Below are positions 11,069-21,647 of a stretch of 64,000 nucleotides of DNA, piece after piece. The DNA is from Conchocele bisecta (Eukaryota > Mollusca > Bivalvia > Lucinida > Thyasiridae): NCBI GenBank assembly GCA_029237695.1, contig CM055278.1:73337188-73401187 (forward strand), given 5' to 3'. The translations under genes were made by a program, and so were the position numbers. The notes under the pieces were generated by a model that did no database searches, had not been told where the DNA came from, and worked only from the letters and a program-made list of their open reading frames with translations. Each line of letters begins with the position of its first letter. Position 1 is the first letter of the stretch.

Positions 11069-11634
11069 ACTGTCTGTTTCACGAAAGCTGCCCAAATTTT
11101 ACGGCCATATAAACAATTCGAAAGCAATATTTTTTTGGATAATATTAAATTAAAGGAAAATTTAAGAATGAGCCTTCTTTTTATTTCGAAAAATTTGGTA
11201 AAATATTGATTTTATTGCGAAAAAACAATTTCCCCATGTTAAATCCCCATAGACATCTTCACAGAGTGAAGATGTCTATGGGGATTTAACATGGGAATTT
11301 TTTTTGAATTTTAGAAATACTGGACAGATTTTTAAAATTTAACTTTTGTTTTCTTAGTTAGATCATTTCCAAGCTATCTAGTCAAGTTTCGGAGTCAATT
11401 TCCAAATTTTTTCGTTTTTTGATTCCTCCCACAACTCCTCTACCTTTTTCCTCCCATGTTAAATTCCCATAGACAAATCAAATTTTCGTAATAAAATCAA
11501 TATTTGACCAAATTTCACGAAATAAAAAGAAGACTCATTCTTAAATTTTCCTTTAATTTAATACTATCGAAAAAAATATTGTTTTTGAATTGTTTACATG
11601 GCCGTAAAATTTGGCAGCTTTCGTGAAACAGACT
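11069..11634. mobile_element. Inverted-repeat element, 566 bp, copy 1
   Basis: Ends ACTGTCTGTTTCACGAAAGC and its complement are followed by arms of about 250 bp (ATTTTACGGCCATATAAACA, AAATTTAAGAATGAGCC). The central hairpin at about 11236-11298 has CCCATGTTAAATCCCCATAG and its complement. A second copy is at 12070-12649. No transposase is encoded. Its left end is joined directly to the retrotransposon fragment at 11068. Confidence 0.9.
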
Positions 11635-12069
11635 ATAGGATTTTCCAATATTTGCTATGATTTTACTTTCTAAGCCGTTTCAGTAGGTTAGTGTATTTCT
11701 GTTTAAATTCGTTGTTGTATTTCGTGTAGTTCAGAAACGTTGATATCTTGGCAAGAGTAATGCAGTCGGTGGTGTACTTGGTAAATTAACGGCTCTTATC
11801 GAGCAAGCGATGTTCGCATGCCAATAAAATAACATCCATCCTGTGATACGAAGTGTATGTATAGTTTAATGAAATACACTACCGTATGTGCTAATCTTGC
11901 CAATAGTGTCAATTTCTTTATTTAACAAATATTTCAAATATATATATTTATACTTAACATTTAAATATTTAAAATAGTGAGCTTTAAATCAAGCAGCTTG
12001 ACTATCTGAGCCTGAGCTACAGCTCAGGCTCAGATAATCAAGCTGCTTGGTTGTGAGTTAGCATTGGCA
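11635..12069. repeat. Family B fragments between two inverted-repeat elements
   Basis: Includes GAAACGTTGATATCTTGGCA, GCAGTCGGTGGTGTACTTGG and, at about 11985-12048, a hairpin with CAAGCAGCTTGACTATCTGA and its complement around GAGCTACAGCTC. Confidence 0.65.
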
Positions 12070-12649
12070 CTACTGTCTGTTTCATGAAATCTGCCCAAAT
12101 TTTACGGCCATATAAACAATGCAAATACATTTTTTTTATAATAATAAATGTTATAAAAATTTAAGAATGAGCCTTCTTTTTATTTCGTGAAAATTGTTCA
12201 AATATTGATTTTATTACGAAAAATGTATTTGTCTATGGGAATGTAACATGGGGGAAAAGGAAGTGGAGGATCTGTGGGAGGAGTCGGAAAACGAAAAAAA
12301 ATGGAAATTGACTCCGAAACCTAGCTATATAGCTTGCAAATGAACTAACTAAGAAAATAAAAGTTAAATTTTGAACATCTGACCAGTATTTCTGAAATTC
12401 AAAGAATTTCCCCATGTTAAATCCCCATATATATCTTCACTCTGTAAAGATGTGTATGGGGATTTAACATGGGAAAATTATATTTTATCAATAAAATCAA
12501 TATTGGACAAAATTTCACGAAATAAAAAGAAGGCTCATTCTTAAATTTTCCTTTAATTTAATATTATCGAAAACAATATTGTTTTTGAATTTTGTATATA
12601 GCCGTAAAATTTGGGCAGCTTTCATGAAACAGACAGTAGATAGATGTTC
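12070..12649. mobile_element. Inverted-repeat element, 580 bp, copy 2
   Basis: Ends CTACTGTCTGTTTCATGAAA and its complement; interior as in copy 1, including the central CCCATGTTAAATCCCCATA hairpin near 12413-12472. The arms carry an extra inner pair (near 12229-12260). The minus-strand frame at 12233-12415 is arm sequence and not a gene. Confidence 0.9.
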
Positions 12650-12796
12650 AGAAACGTTGACATCTTGGCAAGATTAATGCAGACGTTGGTATATCGAGTT
12701 ATCTATGTTCGCACGCCAATTAAGTACATTCATCCTCTGATACTAATGTGAATATTCTGCAAGAATATATTCTAATGAAATAAAATACTGTTTGAA
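12650..12796. repeat. Family B fragment
   Basis: Carries TTCAGAAACGTTGACATCTT, GGCAAGATTAATGCAGACG and GCACGCCAATTAA, matching the block order at 11720-11840. Confidence 0.6.
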
Positions 12797-13017
12797 CTTA
12801 ACCCTTACACCCCTGTAACTGGAATGGATGTTGATATGTTAATTTTGCAACCAATCCAACCGTCACAAAATGGACTAGTTTAATTATGAAAAAGGGGTAC
12901 TTTTGTTCTCAAAAATATGAAAATGAATTTCAAAAAGATCCTGATAATAGCGGGTTATAGCAGAGAACAAGGTACTAGAGCAATGTACAGTCTAATAAAA
13001 AGTCAAAGGGTTAATCC
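12797..13017 (+). repeat. Family VIII dispersed repeat
   Basis: Starts AACCCTTACACCCCTGTAAC and includes GATATGTTAATTTTGCAACC and AAAAAGATCCTGATAATAGC, ending GTCAAAGGGTTAA. The copy at 32607-32836 has the same blocks with an extra hairpin inserted in the AAAAAG position. The ends AACCCTT / AAGGGTT are inverted. Confidence 0.7.
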
Positions 13018-14227
13018 AATAATCTGACCTCGTGTGTGATGCCGTGCTATTTCCGACAGTATACGTGACCCGCCACGGTATAAAGCGGCATGTTTAGTGT
13101 TTGTACTCTGAGTGACTATCTGTAGTTCATGAATTCCTGATTTTTGGAATGTGATCAAATAAAACGGTACGATTGATTTTTTTTAAAAATGTCATTTAAT
13201 GTGCATGAAACGAAACATAAACACATATTGGATATCCGAGACATCGTTTGAGACACAGGCAATGTAATGCTGTACTTATGCTAAATTAATAGATTCATAT
13301 AAGATAGCCTCGTTAAACTCTGTAACGCAGATAATGAACGGAGGCACGGACACACGAACGTAAATGTGTTCACTATGTCTCGCTTTCTGCAATCTCGACA
13401 ACAATGATCGTATGAAATTTAAACGAAATGGGAAACTCCGAACAGTTTGTGTAATACTTACCAAATATGTTTAATAAATATGCCTCTTATTCCTTTTTTC
13501 TGGATTGCTTCCGATGATCCAAGTAGAATCGTCTCGGAGTGACAATTGTCTGATACCTTGAAAGATCAACAACTCCTCGTAGTCTCCACTTAGGTCGACA
13601 TTCAAAAATGTTCGAATTTGAAATTAAAATTCAAATCGCGAGACCGTCCTTTATATGCAGCATGCAAACCGAATTAATAACCACCATAAACGCTTTATAA
13701 AACTTGAATTATGTGAATTGCGCGTCCGATTGCGAGTCAATTTATGTCAATTTCACGCGCCGTAATTTTTATTCAAAAATTCGTTTCCGTTAATTATGGC
13801 GCTGTTATCACTGCCAATGATCCAGCTCCAACAAACGCTTTGGTTCCTTCCGCTCCGACTCATGCACGCGCCGTAACTGCCGTATTTCCGACAGCTAGTT
13901 AAAGCCGGCAGAAACCGATATTTCAGGGAACTACTTTATTCGGGCATGAGTTAGACTATTAACCCGATTTTTCTGCGTTTGCGCATGGCGGTTAACCGCC
14001 CTGCGCACACGCCAGAAAATGTCGGGTTATGGTTATATTAGTTTTAGTATACTGTCTAGTCCATGTGAAATCTTAGAATTGAACATATTATACCAGTATC
14101 CGAATAACATTAAAACTATTCTCTCTTTTTTTTCAAAACTGTAATAGTGTTACCTTTCGCAATGATGATTTTACTAAATAAATACTGTGTGCAAAGTCTA
14201 ACAATATTTAAAAAAAAAACATGTACG
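13018..14227. other. Repeat-poor stretch, possibly unique sequence
   Basis: No member of the repeat families found elsewhere in the window and no convincing coding exon. Between 13650 and 13930 it has several homeodomain-like AT words (GAATTAATAACC, CCGTTAATTATGG) in a more balanced base composition. Its lack of repeats makes it a candidate conserved non-coding element, but only comparison with related genomes could show that. Confidence 0.35.
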
Positions 14228-14642
14228 ATGAAATATCCTATTTATTACACTTCCACGGCGGATACATAGAGGATATTCATATTTTTGCAACGAATATGAC
14301 ATATATGTTCATCGAGTGGTGTGAAATGTCCATATTTCACGAGTGCCGTTAGGCACGAGTGACATATGGACATTTTACACCACGAGATGAACATATATGT
14401 CATATTCGTTGCAAAAATATGAATATTCTATTTATTATATACCGCTCCATGGAAATTAACAGTTTGTTAGACTGTATACGGTAATGAATGTATATTTGCA
14501 GCCGGCACTGCGGGTGCGCGTTATGAATATAGATAGCGGAAGCAGTCGTATTTTCACCGGAAGTTGTTTATTTCATCAATGAGAACATATGACTTTTATT
14601 TACATCGTATAACTATGCATTTCATGGGTAGGTATATAATAA
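14228..14642. mobile_element. Family VI element, uninterrupted copy
   Basis: The core is a long palindrome at 14274-14424 (TATTCATATTTTTGCAACGA ... and complement, centre CGTGCCTAACGGCAC-like). It is followed by a tail with ATACCGCTCCATGGAAATTA, GCGCGTTATGAATATAGATA and ATTTCATGGGTAGGTATATA. The tail recurs at 39966-40199 with part of the palindrome, there interrupted by another element. Confidence 0.8.
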
Positions 14643-15355
14643 ATGTGCACATTTAGTCTATTTTTCTATTAATCAATGAATTGTGATGTGCGCATGAATA
14701 GTTATATAATGACGTGTTTTCCCGCGTTTTGTCGTTACGTTGTGTGACGTCAAATGTGACGTCATGTAAACTTTTTGAAATCCAAATTACGCAGCTGTTT
14801 CTATGAACCAGATATATTTTAGTGCATGTTTGGAATGTGTTCAATCACATTAACATTCTAGACTAGTCGAGACCCTTTCCAAATTTTCAAATAACTTAAT
14901 AAAAATTAAACATGTTGCATAGTAGCTCGTGGTTTCCAAGAAAATAGGCGCGCTATTACGGGTGTTCGCTTCACGGTGTATTATTTGTAAGGAGTTGATT
15001 ACGGGTTTTCTCTCACAGTGAAACCCGTGCAAGAGTGTAAAAATAAACATGTTATTCCCCATGCTAAAATTCAATGGAAAAATAACGTTTCCTGGATAAA
15101 TCTATAACATCAAAAGTTGATCGAATTTCATCCAAACAAAACTAAGATTAACTTGATGTCTAAATCCCAACGGCCGCTGTTACGTGAAAGAAGTAGTGCT
15201 GTAACAAACAGACATAAATATGACCAAATGTGAACATTGTGTCCTTAAAGGTCGTTAATAGATTTTCTAAATTTGCCCAAAAAATAGTTAATTTTGCGAC
15301 ATTAGATCCGAGTATCCACCGAATGTCGATGTTCGGAAACTTCGTCTCTATGCGA
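14643..15355. other. Stretch with no recognisable feature
   Basis: The minus-strand frames at 14653-14844 and 14850-15074 have no recognisable domain or splice support. Confidence 0.4.
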
Positions 15356-15700
15356 TATACACAGCTGCCCGCGTTAATCTTGCCCAGAGTATCAACGTTT
15401 CTGAACGTTATACGTGGTAATGGCAATACATGTATCAACTCGCAAGCAAGCAGCTTGATTGGCTGCGCCTGAGATGTAGCATGGACGTGTACACCACCGC
15501 CTGCGTTAATCTTGTCCAGATTATCAACGTTTCTGAACATATATTGGCAATGTCAACTCGCAATTAAGCAATTTGAATGTCTGAGACTGAGATGTAGGCT
15601 CAGACGATCAAGTTGCTTGATTTCAAACACACTGTTCAAGTATTGTTATAAATAAAGACATTGACACCATTGACAAGATTAGCGCAGTCGGTAGTGTAGC
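15356..15700. repeat. Family B copies, two in tandem
   Basis: GCCCGCGTTAATCTTGCCCA ... GAACGTTATA and CACCGCCTGCGTTAATCTTG ... GAACATATATTGGCAATG are successive copies. They end in GGTAGTGTAGCC at about 15690. The overlapping frames on both strands (15160-15540, 15230-15472) are repeat read-through. Confidence 0.7.
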
Positions 15701-16009
15701 CACAAAAAGACGAATTATCCCTAGCCACCAGAAGTTCTGGAGCTTTCTGGAAGTTTCGTTCCTTCCTTCGTTTCTACACCGCGTCGACACGAACATTAAT
15801 GTTATTAATTTTCGTCTGCACGCGCTGTAGAAATGAAGAAACGAAATGTCGCTAAAGAACCATCATATAATGTGTTCCTTTATTTCTACCGCGTGTGGAA
15901 ATTAAGAAATTAAGTGAAATACAAGGCTATAAACGTTCATCTCTACATGGTGTAGTTTTCGTCCATACACTGCGCGTAAACGAAGCGACAGATTTTCCAT
16001 ATCCAGCAC
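15701..16009. other. Short stretch with mirrored CGTTTCTACACCGCG words
   Basis: TTTCTACACCGCG, CACGCGCTGTAGAAAT and TTTCTACCGCGTGTGGAAAT alternate in orientation between about 15770 and 15905, suggesting a decayed inverted repeat. Nothing coding is visible. Confidence 0.4.
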
Positions 16010-16940
16010 CGCCTCTGTAAATCTCACCAAGTTGTCAACGTTTCTGAACATCTATTGGCAATATCAACTCGCAATCAAGTAGTTTGATTGGCTGTGACTG
16101 AGCTGTAGCCTGCATTAATCTTGTCAAGTTGTCAACGTTTCTGAACATCTATTGGCAATATCTACTCGCAATCAAGCAGTTAAATTGGCTGTGCCTGATC
16201 TGTAGCCTGTGTTAATCTTGCCAATATGTCAACGTTTCTGAACATCTATTGGCAATATCAACTCCCTATCAAGCAGTTTGATTGGCGGTGCCTGAGCTGT
16301 AGCCTACGTTAATCTTGTAAAGATGGCAACGTTTCTGAGCATCTATTGGCAATATAAACTCGCAATCAAGCAGTTTGAATGGGTATGCGTGAGCTGTAGC
16401 CTGCGTTAATCTTGCCAAGATGTCAACGTTTCTGAACATCTATTGGTAATATCAACTCGCAATCAAGCAGTTTGAATGGGTATGCCTGAGCTGTAGCCTG
16501 CGTTAATCTCACCCAGTTGTCAACGTTTCTGAACATCTATTTGCAATATATACTCGCAATCAAGCAGTTTGAATGAATGTGCCTGAGCTGTAGCCTGCGT
16601 TAATCTTGCCAAGATGTCAACGTTTCTCAACATGTATTGGCAATATCAACTCGCAATCAAGCAGTTTGATTGGGTGTGCCTGAGCTGTAGCATTGACGTG
16701 TACACCACCGCCTGCGTTAATCTTGCCATCTTGTCAACGCTGCTGAACATATATTGGCAATATCAACTGCCTATCAAGCAGTTTGATTGGCGGTGCCTGA
16801 GCTGTAGCCTTCGTTAATCTTGCCACGATGTCAACGTTTCTGAATATCTATTGGCAATAACACTCGCTATCAAGCAGCTTTATTGGCTGTGCCTGAGCTG
16901 TAGCACAGCTCAGGCGCAGCCAATAAAGCTGCTTGCTTAA
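16010..16940. repeat. Tandem array of family B, nine units of about 95-118 bp, closed by a hairpin
   Basis: Each unit reads TGAACATCTATTGGCAATAT, CAACTCGCAATCAAGCAG, TTTGATTGGCTGTGCCTGAG, CTGTAGCCTGCGTTAATC, TTGCCAAGATGTCAACGTTT. Unit starts fall near 16040, 16146, 16240, 16339, 16434, 16529, 16631, 16749 and 16846. It ends at 16870-16936 in a hairpin pairing CAAGCAGCTTTATTGGCTG with its complement. A tandem core closed by a hairpin resembles non-autonomous rolling-circle-type elements described in bivalves, but the TC/CTRR ends needed for that call were not established. Confidence 0.85.
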
Positions 16941-17773
16941 GGTACAATAATCAAGTATTCTGTAATAAAAACAATTTATTAAATAAATAAATAATAATTG
17001 TAATAAACACGTGACGAATAGTGGCAAGATTAGCGCAGGTTGTGGTGTACGGGACACCATGCTACCCACTAACCTATGGCGCGTGACGACTGTGTGATTA
17101 ATTTTCCATTAAATAAACAGCGGTCATCGACACGGTTGCTGACCACAAACGTTCCAAGACTTCAAAATGGCGGGGAAACGCTATGCGTCTTTCGTTTAAT
17201 TTAAATAAACAGCGGTCAGTAATGCGTCTTTCCGTCCTAGTTTGTTTTTTAATTTGCTTTTTTCAGGTCGCTCATAGCGTCGTATCGTTTGAAAATACAC
17301 GATGGGCAGGCGCTTATTACAATATGTGACTGTGGCTGGCGGAGGAATGGTGCTTACGTTTTTGCGACAAGTGTAGATCCAGATCAGCCTGTGCAATCGC
17401 ACATTCTGATCAGGATCTGCACAGTTCGCCAATCCATCAATGAAACATCCGCCATGCTTCTAACATGCAATATACATCGTTGTCCAGGCAACATGAGTGT
17501 GTTATTGGATCGGGAGCTACACTGTTCACAAATCCCGTAAGCTCCAGTTCTCCAGTCACAGCCATATATGAGCTCTGGCGGTGTCTCCCTTCTCGCATCG
17601 CCGTTATTCTTCGATAATGATTTCGAAAATTCATAGTGAAAGTCAATTAACTCCTAGAAATCAATAGCAGCAAAAACCTGTGATGCGGTTAAGGATGGTG
17701 GGGGCTGTTGTTTTTTATCAGCACATACATGGTATGTTTGTCTCTTTATATTCTCACAACTCACGCTACATCA
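16941..17773. repeat. Family B tail and family IX fragments
   Basis: 16941-17055 ends a family B copy (GGCAAGATTAGCGCAGG, GTGGTGTAC). A duplicated TTTAATTTAAATAAACAGCGGTCA / AAATAAACAGCGGTCATCG lies at 17110-17220. 17325-17575 has family IX blocks TGTGACTGTGGCTGG, GTGTAGATCCAGATCAGCC, GCCATGCTTCTAACATGC and CCAGTTCTCCAGTCACAG. The frames read on both strands have no conserved domain. Confidence 0.6.
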
Positions 17774-18016
17774 GGGGCCCGTTTCACTAAACGTCGTACG
17801 ACTAAAATGTTCGTAAGTGCAAATTTAGGATCGTATGGAAATTTTAATTGATGGATTTACATTTATTGAGTATAGGCTGCCTTTGCAGGCAATGCTCAAT
17901 AAATGTAAATCCAATAATTGTTTACAAGAAAACATTGTTAATGTATAATTTACAGACTATCATAATTTTGCACTTACGAACATTTTAGTCGTACGAAGTT
18001 TAGCGAAACGGCCCCC
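17774..18016. mobile_element. Family V hairpin element, copy 1
   Basis: Ends GTTTCACTAAACGTCG / CGAAGTTTAGCGAAAC, with ACTAAAATGTTCGTAAGTGC and its complement just inside. The central hairpin is GGATTTACATTTATTGAG / CTCAATAAATGTAAATCC around GGCTGCCTTTGCAGGC. Five copies occur in the window (17.8, 23.3, 23.9, 27.2, 37.2 kb). Confidence 0.9.
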
Positions 18017-18024
18017 ATGCCCAT

Positions 18025-18740
18025 AATGTGTGACACGCCTTGTGTGATTGTGTACCTAAGAATATGTGCGGTCACATGAAATATATTTACAACGGTTATG
18101 ACATTTTTAGTAAATGATGTTGAAAGTTGACGAAATGTTCAGAGCAAATGCGGAATTGATTTCCGCATTTGCTATGAAAATTTCATCAACATTCGACGTC
18201 ATTTACAGACAATATCACCGTTTCTGTCAGAAGAAAAACATGAACAATTGCACATCCTCATGTACAAAATTACATGACTGGTCTTACATGTATATAGAAA
18301 TGTAATATTGACACTGTATGTTGACACAGCTCGTTAATATTGTCATGACAAAGTAAACAAACATTTACCATATCACGAAGTTAATGGACGAAACAAAACC
18401 CTTTATTTATGTTGCATGATATGTATTGTTTATTTACATAAAATACGAAAATATAACAATATACACGTAACATTTACATCGGCATATTGAGATATTCCAT
18501 TTTTCGCGCACGCATGCTTGCAAACCGGTGTATTTAATCAGAGCTCGGAATAGTTGTGACAAGACGTGTATCTAAGAAAATGTGTGATTTGTTCATGAAA
18601 CATATTTACTGTTGTATTTGTTTGCAAATGACATTTAATGTTGACGAAATGCTCATACCACATTTCTGTAAATATAACTCGCATATCTGCTTAGGTACAA
18701 AATCACATGGTTTGTTTCACGTCACAGAATTAGCCTAGCT
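18025..18740. mobile_element. Diverged family X elements with hairpin
   Basis: TGTGACACGCCTTGTGTGAT and, near 18690-18725, GGTACAAAATCACATGGTTT match family X ends. At 18112-18204 a hairpin pairs GATGTTGAAAGTTGACGAAA and its complement around AAATGCGGAA/TTCCGCATTT. Further family X blocks occur at 18556-18725. Probably one or two decayed copies. Confidence 0.6.
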
Positions 18741-18834
18741 GACAATGTTCCGATAGGAACTATTTTTAATTTTGACAAGAATGTTATGCTAATATTCTTT
18801 CGTTATATGCAGTATTGGCTAAGTAATACTTATA

Positions 18835-19012
18835 GCACGGTTCATCCGCATGTATGAGGAGATTATCGAGATTATCTCCTCGTACATGCGGATAAACGTG
18901 ATCTAACTTATGTACGAGCTTCAGCGATTATCTCCTCGTACATGCGGACAAATGTGATCTAACTTATTTACGAGCTTCAGCGATTATCGATCGTACATGC
19001 GGACAACCGTAC
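18835..19012. repeat. Minisatellite of about 65 bp, 2.5-3 copies
   Basis: The unit is CGTACATGCGGACAAATGTG, ATCTAACTTATTTACGAGC, TTCAGCGATTATCTCC. The first copy also forms a hairpin CCGCATGTATGAGGAGAT ... ATCTCCTCGTACATGCGG (18848-18894). Confidence 0.8.
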
Positions 19013-19400
19013 TGTAAGTAATTTATCACACGCCCATGCCAGTACCATGTGGTTTTCCTAATCCTAATAACCCAGCGACAAAGCAAAACAAATGTATGAG
19101 GTGGGATAAATAACGAATAGTGGGCAATCTTATAATACTGTGGACATGCAAAAAAAGACACGTATTTACCGGATAATTAATCATGTATTGCATGTACAAT
19201 GTATATAGATATGTATTTACGTCTCATCAATTGTTATACAGCAGTAACTAGTATAATACAAACACGTGCACAGTTGTTATTCAGTAAGAATTAATAGAGA
19301 CGGCTCATATGAATGTATCACTTCACTAGTCGATTCAAGTAGCCCTTTTTTTCGGACTAATTTGCCCTGAGTAAAGGCAAGAATATTCAAGTTACATTAT
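19013..19400. other. Stretch with no recognisable feature, downstream of the forkhead gene
   Basis: No repeat family or exon-like sequence visible. It lies beyond the presumed 3' end of the minus-strand gene. Confidence 0.4.
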
Positions 19401-19406
19401 TTTATT
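19401..19406 (-). terminator. Candidate polyadenylation signal AATAAA
   Basis: TTTATT on the plus strand reads AATAAA on the minus strand, about 245 nt after the forkhead gene's stop codon. It is the nearest canonical hexamer I noted. No cleavage-site evidence is available from sequence alone. Confidence 0.45.
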
Positions 19407-19650
19407 CAATATCCATAGCATTCAAGTTTGTAGCACATTTGAGTAGATTTTGTCTATAGCACGTGTCAATAGTTGTATTGATGTTATCGTATATGCAATT
19501 AGATATGATTATAATATGCTAAGCCTATGTCCCAGATTAGGTGACGATTGGCTTGACATATGTTCCAGGCTCATATGCCCGGATATGGAAGGTCCGCGAG
19601 CCAATTCCTACCCTTAAATATAAGATAACCAACCAACCATTATGTAACTA

Positions 19651-20412
19651 TCACAACATCACCAGTTGTTGGACGAAACCGCTATCGCTTGACGAGATGG
19701 AACCGGAAGTAGCATTGTAGTCATTGGCACTTGTATGTGATGTCATCATGCCGTAATCTGACGTCGGTAGTTGGTTGAAGTAACTGGCAGCAGATGGAAC
19801 CACATTTGATAACGTATTGCGTGACGTATATTGTTGGTACGAGTACTGGTAGCAGTCGCTGTTTGGTACGTAACTCGTTGTAACCGGGTATGTACGTGCC
19901 GACGTCTGCGGTTGACTGGAAGTGACATGCGCCCTCGTGTGTTGTGGGTAATAAACCGTGGTGCTGTATGGGTGATAAGCAACGGAAGACGGCGTCATCG
20001 TGACGTAGTCAGCAGGTTTCTGATTATCGCTGCAGATGACCTTGGCCATGCCACGTGACTTCCGTCTAGCCTGTCGTCTGCGGAAATCTCCATTGGCGAA
20101 GTCGTCTGCCACGGCCGGATGTAGAGACCAATAGTTTCCCTTTCCGTCCTCGGAGCGTCCGTTTTTGATGAAACACTCGTTGAGGCTCAGGTTGTGACGG
20201 ACGCTGTTCCGCCATGCTTTATTCCTGTTGTTGTAGTAGGGGAAGTTATCCATGATGTACCGATAGATGTCACTCAGCACCAGCTTCCGGTCTGGAGAGC
20301 TGAGGATCGCCATGGAGACTAGCGCCAGGAATGAGTGTTGTGGCTTAGCATCAGAGACAACCGGTTCCGGATTGGCCAGCGAGGTGGACTTCTGTGACAG
20401 TTTGGCAAGTAT
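19651..20412 (-). CDS. FoxQ2-like forkhead transcription factor, exon 3 (DNA-binding domain and C-terminus)
   Basis: A nuclear DNA-binding protein of the forkhead family. The exon follows an acceptor (minus strand TTATTATTTCCAG, exon starts at 20412, phase 0) and ends at the TGA at 19653-19651. In the spliced protein of 512 aa the domain spans about residues 282-378. It opens with KPQHSFLALVSMAILSS (family usual: KPxxSYIALIxMAI), contains the recognition-helix block NKAWRNSVRHNLSLNECF, and closes with YWSLHPAVADDFANGDFRRR, QARRKSR. The ending DF..GDFRRRxARRK is characteristic of FoxQ2, which works in anterior/apical patterning in many invertebrates. The remaining ~130 residues are Ser/Thr/Tyr-rich without a known domain. 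Odd points: HSFLALVS replaces the usual SYIALI, and NKAW replaces the common GxGW. Another divergent Fox class is possible but less likely. Confidence 0.93.
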   Translation of the reverse strand: MLAKLSQKSTSLANPEPVVSDAKPQHSFLALVSMAILSSPDRKLVLSDIYRYIMDNFPYYNNRNKAWRNSVRHNLSLNECFIKNGRSEDGKGNYWSLHPAVADDFANGDFRRRQARRKSRGMAKVICSDNQKPADYVTMTPSSVAYHPYSTTVYYPQHTRAHVTSSQPQTSARTYPVTTSYVPNSDCYQYSYQQYTSRNTLSNVVPSAASYFNQLPTSDYGMMTSHTSANDYNATSGSISSSDSGFVQQLVML

Positions 20413-21647
20413 CTGGAAATAATAACAAGAGAATGTGAAAACAGTGCTCAGAATATGTCGATTAACCCTTATATTTCTGAATTAAATGTTGTCGTCTGTT
20501 GTTTATTTTCTATTTCCATATATCTCATTAAAACATGATTTGACAGCTCTTTAGAATCATTTCCAATGGAAATGATTCTAAAGTTTCTGTCAAACCATGC
20601 TTTTATTTTGAAACAATACGAAATATGAAACACCAGCAGAATGCAATTGTCGGTCCCCGCCTTCTAAGGGTTACAGTGCACGGTTTATGATCAACGTATA
20701 CTGATCGTCGATCGAGTTTGTTGTCTGTTGCAAACCACAATATCACATTCCCACTATTGTCTTTTCTACAACCTGTTCCGAATTAACACCCATATATACC
20801 TCCAGTGCATGCGTGGTTCTGGGCATGCGTGGTAAACATAGAAGCGTTTGAATAGGATAAAATCGCACTGGCACCATTTGAGACACATCCATGTCATTTT
20901 GTAACTAAGATTTCGAAAATTGTAATTTTTTATCGCCAATTGTTTATTTGTATCGCCAATTGCGAAAGTGGCGATCGCCGTGCCTAAAACACAGATGCAC
21001 GTGACGTACTTTAATGATCTTGCCTTCTCAATGCTTCCACCGTTTCCCCTTATACAACTGTTACTAGTCCGCCGTGTGCCATCATTATAATAATGAGACA
21101 CGCCATGTGAGTTTGTACCTTCTGATATCTCAGCTTAATTTCATTAAATACGTTTAGAAGATTTACAATATTTTTCATAAATAAAGTCAAAAGTTGACAA
21201 AAAATTTAGAGTACATGCGGAAAATAATTGTGTCAAGTTTTTACAACATTTACGGAAAATATTGTAAATGTTGTAAACGTATTTCACGCAGACGTCTGAA
21301 GATATAAAATCACATGGTGTGTCTCAATTATCATTCAAATGATCAGCAAATGCATTTTTAAATATTCGAGATGGTCACGAGAAAGAGCATCAAAGTGACT
21401 TCTAGCAAAGAGCTTTGTTTGTATGTAACTCAGAGCTCCGCTACAGACAGAACAGTCGGGTTAGTTTCATGATCTAGATGAGCCACGATGTCATAAACCC
21501 ACTTTCAAGTCATAACAGAAACAATATTTATGAAACACATGTGATGGAAAAAAATCACATAGCAGTATATAGTATATTATTGCTTATTATTTATACAATG
21601 AGAGACTATCAGATTATTTGTTCCAATCCCCTATGGTATGAAATTAC
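20413..21647 (-). other. Intron 2 of the forkhead gene
   Basis: Bounded by GT (21647-21646) and AG (20414-20413) on the minus strand. It contains a perfect hairpin at about 20538-20600 (TTTGACAG ... TTAGAATCATTTCC and complement) and a family X element at 21094-21326. Otherwise it shows no coding sequence; the frames at 20766-21101 and 21478-21762 have no domain. Confidence 0.75.
21094..21326. mobile_element. Family X hairpin element in intron 2
   Basis: Ends TGAGACACGCCATGTGAGTT and its complement AAAATCACATGGTGTGTCTCA, with TTTACAATATTTTTC and its complement as subterminal arms and AAAAGTTGACAAAAAATTT within. No coding capacity. Confidence 0.85.

Noticed and set aside
15160..15540. 126-codon minus-strand frame
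   Set aside because: It runs through two family B repeat copies and is matched by a plus-strand frame over the same bases.
16010..16940. CRISPR-like regular array
   Set aside because: Units repeat along their whole length with no unique spacers; the host is a eukaryote and the family is dispersed.
19831..20058. Plus-strand frame opposite forkhead exon 3
   Set aside because: Antisense shadow of the domain-bearing exon; no independent motif.
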